Part shown: positions 1 through 8,430 of the stretch, piece after piece
Layout of the letters: the number at the start of each line of letters is the position of its first letter
How positions within the stretch are numbered: the first letter of the stretch is position 1
NCBI GenBank assembly: GCA_947488485.1
Contig: CANKZO010000024.1
Span: 1 to 21,652, forward strand
Length of the DNA stretch: 21,652 nucleotides
Reading direction: 5' to 3'
Origin: Opitutia bacterium
GTDB lineage: Bacteria > Verrucomicrobiota > Verrucomicrobiae > Opitutales > UBA953
Translations under genes and position numbers: made by a program
Notes under the pieces: model-generated
Seen by the model: the letters and a program-made list of their open reading frames with translations, nothing else
Database searches by the model: none
Told to the model about the DNA's origin: nothing

Positions 1-421
1 AGACAAGGCGTCGGACCACCAAGGCGTCGTCGCCGAAGATCAGCTCATGTCTGCGCATGATCATCCGCAGAGGGAAGTAGACCACCGCGGCGGAGGGCAG
101 CAGGGAGATGACGGCGGCGTAAAGAAACGGCTGGCCCGTGCGGTCGACCAGTTCGAAGGTCATGACGAAACTCATCACCACGCCCACCAGCATCAAGCCC
201 CCGAGCAGCAACCAGTTGCCGGTGCCGATGACGTCCGAACGCAGCGACCATCCGTCGGCGCGCGGCTCCTGCCCAGGCAAGGGTTTGACTAATTCGGCGT
301 GGTGTCCTGGCAGGATACGCAGGCCCTTCGTGGCGACGGCGAGATACTCCTTCTCCGAGCGAGCGGCGCACCACTGCTCGCATTCGATCAGCTGCTCGGC
401 CAAGGGTTTGGCGTCGGACAT
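1..421 (-). CDS. Partial membrane protein of unknown function (N-terminal part)
   Basis: This is the first 140 codons of a minus-strand gene; the rest lies outside the window. It starts at an ATG (complement of 419-421) and reads without a stop to the window edge. The first 70 or so residues (MSDAKPLAEQLIECEQWC...) look soluble. They are followed by two hydrophobic stretches, roughly residues 73-92 and 102-122, separated by a short polar turn (ELVDRTGQP). A basic segment (RMIMRRHE) follows the second one. I recognise no family. It is divergent from the secreted hydrolase at 507, with about 85 bases between the starts. The open frame, the start and the hydropathy pattern support a real gene; the function is unknown. 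Confidence 0.7.
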   Translation of the reverse strand, partial: MSDAKPLAEQLIECEQWCAARSEKEYLAVATKGLRILPGHHAELVKPLPGQEPRADGWSLRSDVIGTGNWLLLGGLMLVGVVMSFVMTFELVDRTGQPFLYAAVISLLPSAAVVYFPLRMIMRRHELIFGDDALVVRRLV

Positions 422-506
422 AGGCCGACCCTAATCGTAACCACCCGGCCGTCCAGCCAACGCTGGCTTGAACCAGAGGGCTTTCTGGCTGTCCTAGAGG
501 CACCCC

Positions 507-1799
507 ATGCGATCCCTCCTCGCCCTGCTCCTCCTGCCCTTGGCCGCCCTGGCCGACGGCGCCAAATACTCCGTCAGCTACCCAGCCTCGGATAAGCCTG
601 GTGAACTCATCTTCGCCTCGACCTATAACCTTTGGCTCCCCGAGGGCGTGAAGACTGTCCGCGGCATCATCGTACACCAGCACGGCTGCGGCACCGGCTC
701 GAACAAAGGCGCCGCGACCGCCGCCGACGACCTCCACTGGCAGGCGCTCGCACGTAAGTGGGATTGCGCGCTGGTCGGACCCGTGATCGGCGAGCCGGAC
801 AAGGCCAACTGCCGTATGTGGTGCGACCCGCGCAACGGCTCGGACCAGACTTACCTGCGGGCCCTCGCCGATCTCGCCAAACAGACCGGTCACCCCGAGA
901 TCGCGACCGCCCCGTGGTGCCTCTGGGGCCATAGCGGCGGCGGCTTCTGGTCCAGCATCATGCAAGCGAAATACCCTGAGCGCATCGTCGCCATCTGGTT
1001 CCGCTCCGGCACGGCCTACTCCTACTGGCAGAAGCCCGAGGACCCGACCAAGGAACGCGCGATTCCTGAAGTCGTCCTCCCGCCTGCGGCCTATGAGATC
1101 CCGATGATGGCGAACCCGGGCGCGAAGGAGAACGGCGACAAGCGTTTCAACACCGCTTGGACCGGCTCGCTCGCGATGTTCAAGGACTACCGTGCCAAGG
1201 GTGCGCCGATCGGCTTCGCCCCGGACCCCCTTACCTCGCACCAGACCGGCGATCAGCGTTACGCCTCCATCGCATTCTTCGATGCCTGCCTTGCCCTGCG
1301 CTTACCCGTGTCCGGCAACACCCTTCGCAAGATCGATCAGTCGAAAGGCTGGCTCTCTCCTCTCCTCGGCAACGAAGCCAAGCCCGCCGGCGAATACGCC
1401 GGCGACAAGGCGGAATCGAACTGGCTGCCCGATGCGGCCTTCGCCAAGGCCTGGACGGAATACGTGAAGACCGGCGCGACGAACGATACCACGCCGCCGC
1501 CCGCTCCCTTCAACATCGCGACCAAGGCCATCGCCGAAGGCGTCGAGCTTACTTGGGATGCGCACGCTGACTTCGAGAGCGGCGTCCGTCAGTTCCTCAT
1601 CAAGAAGGACGGCCAGGTCGTCGGCCGCGTGCCGGAGAAGCTCACCAACCCCTTCGGTCGCCCGCTCTTCCAGGGCGTGACCTATGGCGATACTCCGACG
1701 CAACCGCTCGCGACGATGCGCTTCATCGACAAGGGCGCCAAAGCTGGTGCGAAGTATGAGGTCGTCGCGGTGAACTCCGCCGGCCTGGAGTCGAAATAA
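507..1799 (+). CDS. Secreted alpha/beta hydrolase with a C-terminal Fn3-like domain
   Basis: A 430-residue exported hydrolase. Residues 1-17 form a signal peptide (MRSLLALLLLPLAALADG), which points to the periplasm or outside. Residues 50-270 fit an alpha/beta-hydrolase core: a strand and oxyanion region at 53-60 (GIIVHQHG), a nucleophile elbow GHSGGG with Ser143, and a candidate catalytic histidine at His245 (LTSHQTGDQ). I could not place the acid residue. Residues 328-430 start with a Pro-rich hinge (TTPPPAPF) and look like a fibronectin type III domain, ending in the typical YEVVAVNSAGLES. Cysteines at 61, 102, 106 and 138 could form disulfides. GAGG lies six bases before the ATG and supports this start. 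The gene converges on enolase and shares its terminator. The substrate is unknown; an ester or carbohydrate ester is plausible. Confidence 0.8.
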   Translation: MRSLLALLLLPLAALADGAKYSVSYPASDKPGELIFASTYNLWLPEGVKTVRGIIVHQHGCGTGSNKGAATAADDLHWQALARKWDCALVGPVIGEPDKANCRMWCDPRNGSDQTYLRALADLAKQTGHPEIATAPWCLWGHSGGGFWSSIMQAKYPERIVAIWFRSGTAYSYWQKPEDPTKERAIPEVVLPPAAYEIPMMANPGAKENGDKRFNTAWTGSLAMFKDYRAKGAPIGFAPDPLTSHQTGDQRYASIAFFDACLALRLPVSGNTLRKIDQSKGWLSPLLGNEAKPAGEYAGDKAESNWLPDAAFAKAWTEYVKTGATNDTTPPPAPFNIATKAIAEGVELTWDAHADFESGVRQFLIKKDGQVVGRVPEKLTNPFGRPLFQGVTYGDTPTQPLATMRFIDKGAKAGAKYEVVAVNSAGLESK

Positions 1800-1822
1800 G
1801 CACCGTAATATCGGACAACAAA

Positions 1823-1847
1823 AAGGGCCGCCCATCGGGCGGCCCTT
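1823..1847. terminator. Bidirectional rho-independent terminator between hydrolase and eno
   Basis: A perfect 9-bp stem GGGCCGCCC/GGGCGGCCC (1825-1833 with 1837-1845) has a 3-base loop. It is extended by AA/TT and flanked by an A-run at 1820-1824 and a T-run at 1850-1854. It therefore has a U-tract on both strands. It sits between the convergent hydrolase and enolase stop codons and can serve both. Confidence 0.9.
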
Positions 1848-1868
1848 CGTTTTTCCTGCGACGAGGAC

Positions 1869-3419
<1,551 letters not shown>

Positions 3420-3435
3420 AAGAAAGAGGAAAGTG

Positions 3436-3464
3436 AACAAAGGGAGCGGACCGCCCTCTGGCAA
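3436..3464 (-). promoter_or_regulatory. Possible promoter of tRNA-Val
   Basis: On the minus strand TTGCCA (3459-3464, five of six -35 matches) is followed after 17 bases by TTTGTT (3436-3441), a weak -10 with three matches. It would place transcription start a few bases before the tRNA 5' end. The position is right but the -10 is poor. Confidence 0.35.
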
Positions 3465-3468
3465 GCCT

Positions 3469-3963
3469 TCAATGCACGTCCCCGAGATAGGTGGCCGAAC
3501 CGTCTTTCAGGGCCTTGGCGATGACCTCTCCCAAGCCCTTGGGCGAAAGGGGGTAATCCGCCAGCCGCGCCAAGGGCAGCCACTCGAAGCCGACCTGCCG
3601 GCGGTCTCGCTCCCTGCCCTCTCCGATGGGCCCGAGGTCATCGCAGAGGCAATGGAAGACGGCTTCGACCTGATGGAAGTGGCCATGGATGCGGTGCATG
3701 GCGTGGTTCTTGCCGACGTATTCGCGAAGGTAGAGCAGGCCCTGCGGCACGACCTTGAGACCCAGTTCCTCCAGGACCTCGCGCTGGACGGTATCCCGCA
3801 AGGTCTCGCCATGATTCTGGCCGCCGCCGGGCAGGACGAGGAACTCGCCCTCTTCGGTGCGGATGCGGACCGCCAGGATCTCGTCGCCGCGCAGGATGAC
3901 GGCACGGGCGGCCGTCCGGACCCCGGAGGATGCGCTGCCTGACTGGCGACGAGGAGAAGACAC
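3469..3963 (-). CDS. Nudix family hydrolase
   Basis: A 164-residue Nudix protein, which cleaves a nucleoside diphosphate linked to another group, using Mg. The Nudix box is complete at residues 47-69: Gly47, five residues, Glu53, seven residues, Arg61-Glu62, Glu65-Glu66, Gly68. It is preceded by FLVLPGGG. The N-terminal strand VRTAARAVILRGDEIL fits the family fold, and FEWLPLARL is the usual conserved element near the C-terminus. The start used is GTG (complement of 3961-3963) with no clear Shine-Dalgarno. It follows yebC on the same strand after 65 bases, with a weak hairpin in the gap. The substrate cannot be told from sequence. The many His residues (HAMHRIHGHFHQ) come from the strand after the box. 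Confidence 0.88.
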   Translation of the reverse strand: MSSPRRQSGSASSGVRTAARAVILRGDEILAVRIRTEEGEFLVLPGGGQNHGETLRDTVQREVLEELGLKVVPQGLLYLREYVGKNHAMHRIHGHFHQVEAVFHCLCDDLGPIGEGRERDRRQVGFEWLPLARLADYPLSPKGLGEVIAKALKDGSATYLGDVH

Positions 3964-4010
3964 GAGGCCACACTACCCGGAGTGCCCGGACAGTGAAGCC
4001 GTAAAGCGTG

Positions 4011-4024
4011 GGCGGAAATCCGCC
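4011..4024 (-). terminator. Weak hairpin after yebC
   Basis: GGCGG...CCGCC forms a 5-6 bp stem with a very short loop (GGCGGAAATCCGCC on the plus strand), starting a few bases past the yebC stop on the minus strand. The bases that follow (CACGCTTTACGG) have only a trace of a U-tract, so it may reduce rather than stop transcription into the Nudix gene. Confidence 0.35.
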
Positions 4025-4028
4025 GGCC

Positions 4029-4769
4029 TTACGACAGCAGCTTCTCGTCGATCTCCTGGTTGCCGTGGACGGCCTTGACGTCGTCCAGGGCTTCGAGGGC
4101 GTCGATCAGTTCCATCACCTGCTTGGCCACGCCGGCGTCGCCGACCGGGACCGGGATGCTGGAAATGTAGGACAGCTCAGCCGACTCGGGCTTGATGGAC
4201 TTCTCCTGCAGCGCCTTCGAGATGGCGTCGAAGGCCGCGATCGGGGAAAGCACCTCGAAGTGGTCGCCGTTGTTGATGACGTCTTCGGCGCCGACCTCGA
4301 GGACGAGCTCCATCAGGGCGTCTTCGCCGATCTGGGAGGCGCCGATGAGGAACTGGCCCTTCTTCTGGAAGCTGTGGGAGACCGCGCCCGTCTGGGCCAT
4401 GTTGCCGCCGTTGTCGTTGAACGCCTGGCGCACTTCGGCCGCGGCGCGGTTCTTATTGTCCGTGGTGACTTCGACGATGAGGCCGACGCCGCCGGGGGCG
4501 TAGCCCTCGTAGACGATCTCTTCGTAAATGACGCCGGGGATCTCGCCGGTCCCCTTCTGGACCGCGCGCTTGATGTTGTCCGAAGGCATGTTGGAGGCGC
4601 GGGCCTTGTCCATGAGCGTGCGGAGCCGCGCATTGGATTCAGGGCTGCCGCCGCCGGCGCGCGCCGCGAGGGTGATCTCCTTCGCGAGGACGGAGAAGAT
4701 CTTGCCGCGCTTGGCGTCAATGACGGCCTTATGCCGCTTCGTCGTGTGCCACTTGCTATGACCAGACAT
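4029..4769 (-). CDS. yebC: YebC/PmpR family protein (TACO1-like)
   Basis: A 246-residue member of the widespread YebC/PmpR family. Members were first described as DNA-binding regulators; more recent work links them, like mitochondrial TACO1, to translation of difficult proline-rich sequences. The signature N-terminus MSGHSKWHTTKRHKAVIDAKRGKIF, the segment SNMPSDNIKRAVQKGTGE, and EEIVYEGYAPGGVGLIVEVTTDNKNR are all conserved, as is the NGGNMAQTGAVS turn. Length matches the family. It begins 21 bases after the yidC stop, so the two are probably cotranscribed. The upstream bases are CCAACCCCCACCCCATC, with no Shine-Dalgarno. Family assignment is secure; the molecular role here is inferred from relatives. 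Confidence 0.96.
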   Translation of the reverse strand: MSGHSKWHTTKRHKAVIDAKRGKIFSVLAKEITLAARAGGGSPESNARLRTLMDKARASNMPSDNIKRAVQKGTGEIPGVIYEEIVYEGYAPGGVGLIVEVTTDNKNRAAAEVRQAFNDNGGNMAQTGAVSHSFQKKGQFLIGASQIGEDALMELVLEVGAEDVINNGDHFEVLSPIAAFDAISKALQEKSIKPESAELSYISSIPVPVGDAGVAKQVMELIDALEALDDVKAVHGNQEIDEKLLS

Positions 4770-4790
4770 GATGGGGTGGGGGTTGGAAAA

Positions 4791-6551
4791 TCAGCCTTTG
4801 ACCTTCTTCGGCGCGGGCGCGATCACCTCGACGTCCGGCTCATCCTTGGTAAGCCAGGTCTGGAGCATCGTCAACAGGTTCTGGATCGTCATGTACAGCG
4901 TGAGGGCCGAGGCCATCGGGTAACAGATGACCGGGAACAGCAGCGTCATCATCAGGAAGATCATCTTCTGGGAGCCATCGCCAGAAGGCTGCGGGCTCAT
5001 GCGCATCGAGAGCCACATGGTGATGCCCATGAGCACCGGCAGCAGGTTCACCGGGAAGCTACCCAAGTAGAAGAGCGTGTCCGGGGCGGAAAGGTCGGCG
5101 ATCCAGAGGAACGAATGCAGGCGGAGTTCGACGGTGGTCTGGAAGGCCGTGTACAGGCCGAAGAAGATCGGCATCTGGATGAGGATCGGGAGGCAGCCTG
5201 CGAACGGGTTGATCTTGTTCTCAGTGTAGAGCTTCATGAGCTCCTTCTGCATCTTCTCCGGGTTGTCCTTATGCTTCTCGCGGATGTCCTGCATCGGCTT
5301 CGCGAACTTCTGCATCTTCTTCGCGGCCTTCATCTGGATCGCGGTGAGCGGCCAGGTGATGACCTTGATCAGGCAGGTCAGCAGGACGATCGCCCAACCC
5401 CAGGACCAGGCGCCGCTCCACTCGAGCAGCCAATGCACGCCGCCCAGGACGGCGAGGAGCAGCTTGCAGATGGCACCGAAGGAGATGAAGCCGAGCAGCT
5501 TCGAGAACTGGAGGACGGCGACCTGGCCGTCAGGCAGCGCGGCGACGCGCGCGTATTCCTTCGGGCCGACGAAGAACTCGCCGGCGAAGGTGCGGGAGAG
5601 GTCGGCGGCCGGGACGGGCTCCCACGAGGCGAAGGCCTGCAGGCCGCGCTTGCCGCCTTCGAAGCCGACCGGCAGGACGAGGACTTCGGTGCGGGCGCCG
5701 CGGGCGGAGGCGTCGGCCGGATGGATGATCGAGGAGAAGAACTGGTTACCAGAGGCGACCCAGAGGAGTGGCTTGGCGACGGACGCGACGGCATGGTCGG
5801 CTTGGGCCTTGTGGGCGCCGAGACCGAAGAAGCCGCTGGAATCGCTGAAGACATCAAGGCCGACGCGGGTCAGGTCGTCTCCGTCGTAGGCGAGCACCGA
5901 GAGGAACTGATTGGCGGAGTCGCCTTCGGTCGGCTGCCAGCAGCCGGTGGAGACCCAGACCGTGGCGGCGGGCTTGCCGGCAGGCGGGATGACCTTGGTG
6001 ACGAAGCCCAGCGAGTAAGGTTCGGCCACTGTGCCAGCCTTGGCGGTCAGGGTGAAGGTACGCTCGATGCGGGTACCGTCGGCGAGCCCGCCGACGAGGG
6101 TGATCGTGTCGCCGGTGGTGCCGGGCTGCTCGACGAATTCGGAAAGGAGAGTCTCGAGCTTGCCGGTGACCGGATTCTTCAGGGCAAGCGCGAGCGCGGA
6201 TTCATCGTTGCCGGCATTGAAGACGATGACGCCCTGATTGGTGACGTCGGCGAACTCCTTCTTCAGGCGAATCTCCCGGATGGCGCCGCCGCGATTGGTG
6301 AGGGTCACCTTGAGGTGGTCATTCTGCAGGATGAAGGGCTGGGCGGATTCCCGCGGCACCGAACGGCCAGACTGAGTCGAGGCGGGCAAGGTCGTCGCCG
6401 GCTTCGGGACCAAGGCGGGGGCGACAGGGGCGACGGCGGCGGACGGAGCCGGCGTGGCGCCCGGCGGCGGGGTGGCCGGCTTGGTGAGGAAGAAAAGGGC
6501 GAAGGCGCCGACGATGCAGGCCATACCCAGGAAGAAGTTCTTGCGATCCAT
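4791..6551 (-). CDS. yidC: Membrane protein insertase YidC
   Basis: A 586-residue Oxa1/YidC/Alb3 insertase, which places proteins in the inner membrane alone or with SecYEG. The first membrane segment is residues 6-22 (FFLGMACIVGAFALFFL). A Pro/Ala-rich linker follows to about 60, then a periplasmic beta domain (about 70-340) typical of Gram-negative YidC. The conserved five-helix core starts near 360. It includes WGWAIVLLTCLIKVITWPLT, a coiled cytoplasmic hairpin rich in Lys (405-445), and INPFAGCLPILIQMPIFFGLY. The groove position equivalent to E. coli Arg366 appears to be Lys396. The C-terminus is basic (PKKVKG). I chose the ATG at 6549-6551 (MDRKNFF); an in-frame start at 6617 would add 22 residues not typical of YidC. 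Confidence 0.97.
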   Translation of the reverse strand: MDRKNFFLGMACIVGAFALFFLTKPATPPPGATPAPSAAVAPVAPALVPKPATTLPASTQSGRSVPRESAQPFILQNDHLKVTLTNRGGAIREIRLKKEFADVTNQGVIVFNAGNDESALALALKNPVTGKLETLLSEFVEQPGTTGDTITLVGGLADGTRIERTFTLTAKAGTVAEPYSLGFVTKVIPPAGKPAATVWVSTGCWQPTEGDSANQFLSVLAYDGDDLTRVGLDVFSDSSGFFGLGAHKAQADHAVASVAKPLLWVASGNQFFSSIIHPADASARGARTEVLVLPVGFEGGKRGLQAFASWEPVPAADLSRTFAGEFFVGPKEYARVAALPDGQVAVLQFSKLLGFISFGAICKLLLAVLGGVHWLLEWSGAWSWGWAIVLLTCLIKVITWPLTAIQMKAAKKMQKFAKPMQDIREKHKDNPEKMQKELMKLYTENKINPFAGCLPILIQMPIFFGLYTAFQTTVELRLHSFLWIADLSAPDTLFYLGSFPVNLLPVLMGITMWLSMRMSPQPSGDGSQKMIFLMMTLLFPVICYPMASALTLYMTIQNLLTMLQTWLTKDEPDVEVIAPAPKKVKG

Positions 6552-6585
6552 GGAAAGTGAGTGGTTTGGCGTAGGGAAGCCCCCG

Positions 6586-6605
6586 CCTTGGTGCAAGGCA
6601 CAAGG
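6586..6605 (-). promoter_or_regulatory. Hairpin in the yidC leader
   Basis: CCTTG/CAAGG pair around an inner TGC/GCA stem with one bulged base (minus strand CCTTGTGCCTTGCACCAAGG), about 35-54 bases before the yidC start. It has no U-tract behind it. It may be a leader structure or chance. Confidence 0.25.
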
Positions 6606-6645
6606 AGGCAAAGGCACCCTTAGCCCTCGTTTTTAAGCCAAAATA

Positions 6646-6664
6646 CCGCCCGGCGGACCGGCGG
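6646..6664 (-). terminator. Likely terminator of pyrE
   Basis: Directly after the pyrE stop the minus strand can pair CCGCC with GGCGG, continued by GG/CC past a one-base bulge. TATTTTGG follows. The stem is short but the position and U-rich tail fit a terminator separating pyrE from yidC. Confidence 0.5.
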
Positions 6665-6665
6665 C

Positions 6666-7235
6666 TCAGGAACCCGGCTTGGTCGCCGGCAGCTTCGCCA
6701 ATTCGGCGGGGACGGCGTCCGCGGCGTAGGTCGGGAAGTTTAGCTCCAGTAAAGAAATGAAAGGGACGCTGAATTTAGTCTGTCCGGCCGAGCGGTCGAC
6801 CAGGGAGGCCACGCCGACGGCGGTGGCGCCGGCGGCCTTGAGGATATCCAGACATTCCTGGGCGCGGCCACCGCGGGTGACGACGTCTTCGGCGACGATC
6901 ACGCGCTCACCGGGACGGAAGGTGAAGTTACGGCGGAGGACCAGCTTGTCGTTCTCCTTTTCGGCGAAGACGAAACGCACGCCGAGCTGACGGGCGATTT
7001 CCTGTCCGACCACGAGTCCGCCCATCGCCGGGGCGAGGACGGTGTCGCAAGGATGGGCGGCGAGTTTCGGACGGAGCAACTCGATGAGGCGGGTGACCTT
7101 GTCCATGTGCTGGCAGACCTGGGCGCACTGAAAAAAGTGGCCGCTGTGGAGACCGGAGCGGAGGACGAAGTGCCCGGTCAGGAGGGCCTTGGAATCGCGG
7201 AAGATCTGGAGGACTTCTTCTTGGGTCGAACTCAT
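6666..7235 (-). CDS. pyrE: Orotate phosphoribosyltransferase
   Basis: A 189-residue enzyme that joins orotate to PRPP to give orotidine 5'-phosphate, the fifth step of pyrimidine synthesis. The type I PRPP-binding motif is VIVAEDVVTRGG (residues 112-123). The FVLRSGLHSGHFFQC segment near the N-terminus matches the orotate-binding region of the bacterial family. LAPAMGGLVVGQEIA (68-81) is the conserved phosphate loop region, and FVFAEKENDKLVLRRNF the flexible loop with its lysines. I use the ATG at 7233-7235. A longer in-frame reading to 7631 runs antisense through the next gene and has no family match. It is divergent from the formylglycine-generating enzyme gene, with 103 bases between the starts; I see no clear promoter there. 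Confidence 0.96.
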   Translation of the reverse strand: MSSTQEEVLQIFRDSKALLTGHFVLRSGLHSGHFFQCAQVCQHMDKVTRLIELLRPKLAAHPCDTVLAPAMGGLVVGQEIARQLGVRFVFAEKENDKLVLRRNFTFRPGERVIVAEDVVTRGGRAQECLDILKAAGATAVGVASLVDRSAGQTKFSVPFISLLELNFPTYAADAVPAELAKLPATKPGS

Positions 7236-7338
7236 GCGCCTTGGATAAGGCAGAAAAGTCCCGCTGGGCGAGGCGATATCCGCCCTCCCCCGCAAAAGGT
7301 TCGCCCTGCCCCTCCCCTTTCGTAAGAAGAAGCACCCC

Positions 7339-8412
7339 ATGGAAACCAACGCCCGCCCAAGCCCAGCAAGCCAGGCCAAGACCCGGATCATCACGATCGC
7401 GTTCGTGCTCATGGTCGTACCGTTCGTCGTGCTAGGCCTGCGCCCCACGGCGGAAGCTCCGGCAAAGCCGGGGCAGGCCGACTTGGGCGGCATGGCCTGG
7501 ATTCCCGGCGGCGAATTCAAGATGGGGACCGACAAGGCCGACGAAAAGCACGCCGAAGAAGCCCCGGCGCACGCGGTCGTCATCAAGGGATTCTGGATGG
7601 ACGTCACCGAAGTGACCAACACCCAGTTCAAGCGATTCGCCGACGCGACCGGCTACGTGACCGACGCGGAGAAGGACCTCGATCCGCGGGAGTTTCCCAA
7701 GGCCCCGCCGGAATTCCTCAAGGGCGGCTCGCTCATCTTCCAGCGCGTCTCCGGCGTGAACCCTTTCCAGTGCGGCGGCGCCGACCTGCCTTGGTGGAAG
7801 TTCACCGCCGGCGCCAATTGGCGTCATCCGGACGGACCGACCTCGTCGATCGAGCAACGGATGGATCATCCGGTGGTCTGCCTGACCTACAAGGACGCGC
7901 AGGCTTACGCCAAGTGGGCCGGCAAGCGCCTGCCGACCGAGGCCGAGTGGGAGTTCGCCGCGCGCGGCGGACTGAAGGACAAGCCTTTCGTGTGGGGTGA
8001 CGAAGAACGTCCGGGCGGCAAGATCATGAGCAACCATTGGCAGGGCAAGTTCCCGGAGCGCGACAGCGGCGTGGACGGCTACACCGCCGTGGCCCCGGTC
8101 AAATCCTTTCCGCCCAACGGCTATGGCCTCTACGATGTCTCCGGCAACGTCTGGGAGATGTGCGAGGACTGGTATGGCCTCAATTATTACAAGGTCTCGC
8201 CCAAGGACGGCCCCATCGGTCCGGCCGTCGGTCATGACCCGGAGCAGACCGGCTTCGGTCAGCACGTGATCCGCGGCGGCTCCTGGCTCTGCGACGAAGG
8301 CTACTGCTTCCGCTACCGGCCCGCCTCCCGCCAAGGCCTCGACACGCTGACGTCGACGAACCACGCGGGCTTCCGCTGCGTGGCCGACCTGCCCGCTCCG
8401 GCCAAGAAGTAA
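7339..8412 (+). CDS. Formylglycine-generating enzyme (sulfatase-modifying), membrane anchored
   Basis: A 357-residue FGE-sulfatase family protein. FGE oxidises a cysteine of type I sulfatases to formylglycine, using copper and oxygen. Residues 17-34 are a membrane anchor preceded by Lys14 and Arg16, so the domain should face the periplasm. The enzyme domain starts at 51 (GMAWIPGGEFKMG). It continues with DLPWWKFTAGANWRHPDGP, HPVVCLTYKDAQAYAKWAG, KRLPTEAEWEFAARGG and YDVSGNVWEMCEDW. The C-terminal core GGSWLCDEGYCFRYR carries Cys318 and Cys323, the spacing of the two copper-binding catalytic cysteines of true FGE (human Cys336/Cys341). This separates it from the many cysteine-less relatives. 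Its stop codon lies inside a perfect hairpin shared with the convergent MFS gene. No sulfatase gene is in the window. Confidence 0.87.
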   Translation: METNARPSPASQAKTRIITIAFVLMVVPFVVLGLRPTAEAPAKPGQADLGGMAWIPGGEFKMGTDKADEKHAEEAPAHAVVIKGFWMDVTEVTNTQFKRFADATGYVTDAEKDLDPREFPKAPPEFLKGGSLIFQRVSGVNPFQCGGADLPWWKFTAGANWRHPDGPTSSIEQRMDHPVVCLTYKDAQAYAKWAGKRLPTEAEWEFAARGGLKDKPFVWGDEERPGGKIMSNHWQGKFPERDSGVDGYTAVAPVKSFPPNGYGLYDVSGNVWEMCEDWYGLNYYKVSPKDGPIGPAVGHDPEQTGFGQHVIRGGSWLCDEGYCFRYRPASRQGLDTLTSTNHAGFRCVADLPAPAKK

Positions 8413-8430
8413 GCGGCGGCGCTTACTTCT
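8405..8430. terminator. Perfect hairpin holding both convergent stop codons
   Basis: AGAAGTAAGCG (8405-8415) and CGCTTACTTCT (8420-8430) are exact inverted repeats around a four-base loop GCGG. The TAA of the FGE gene (8410-8412) lies in one arm and the TAA of the MFS gene (complement of 8423-8425) in the other. There is no U-tract on either side, so it is a structure likely to end or protect both transcripts, not a classical terminator. Confidence 0.55.

Noticed and set aside
4008..6560. An 850-codon open frame on the plus strand opposite yebC and yidC
   Set aside because: It is antisense to two secure genes. Its composition (Asp/Glu/Arg/Gly/His-rich, no motifs) is what GC-rich codons give in the mirror frame.
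6552..6617. A 22-residue N-terminal extension of yidC
   Set aside because: The internal ATG gives the usual MDRKNFF-type start followed directly by the first membrane segment.
7236..7631. A 132-residue N-terminal extension of pyrE
   Set aside because: It runs antisense through the start of the formylglycine-generating enzyme gene and does not resemble any PyrE.
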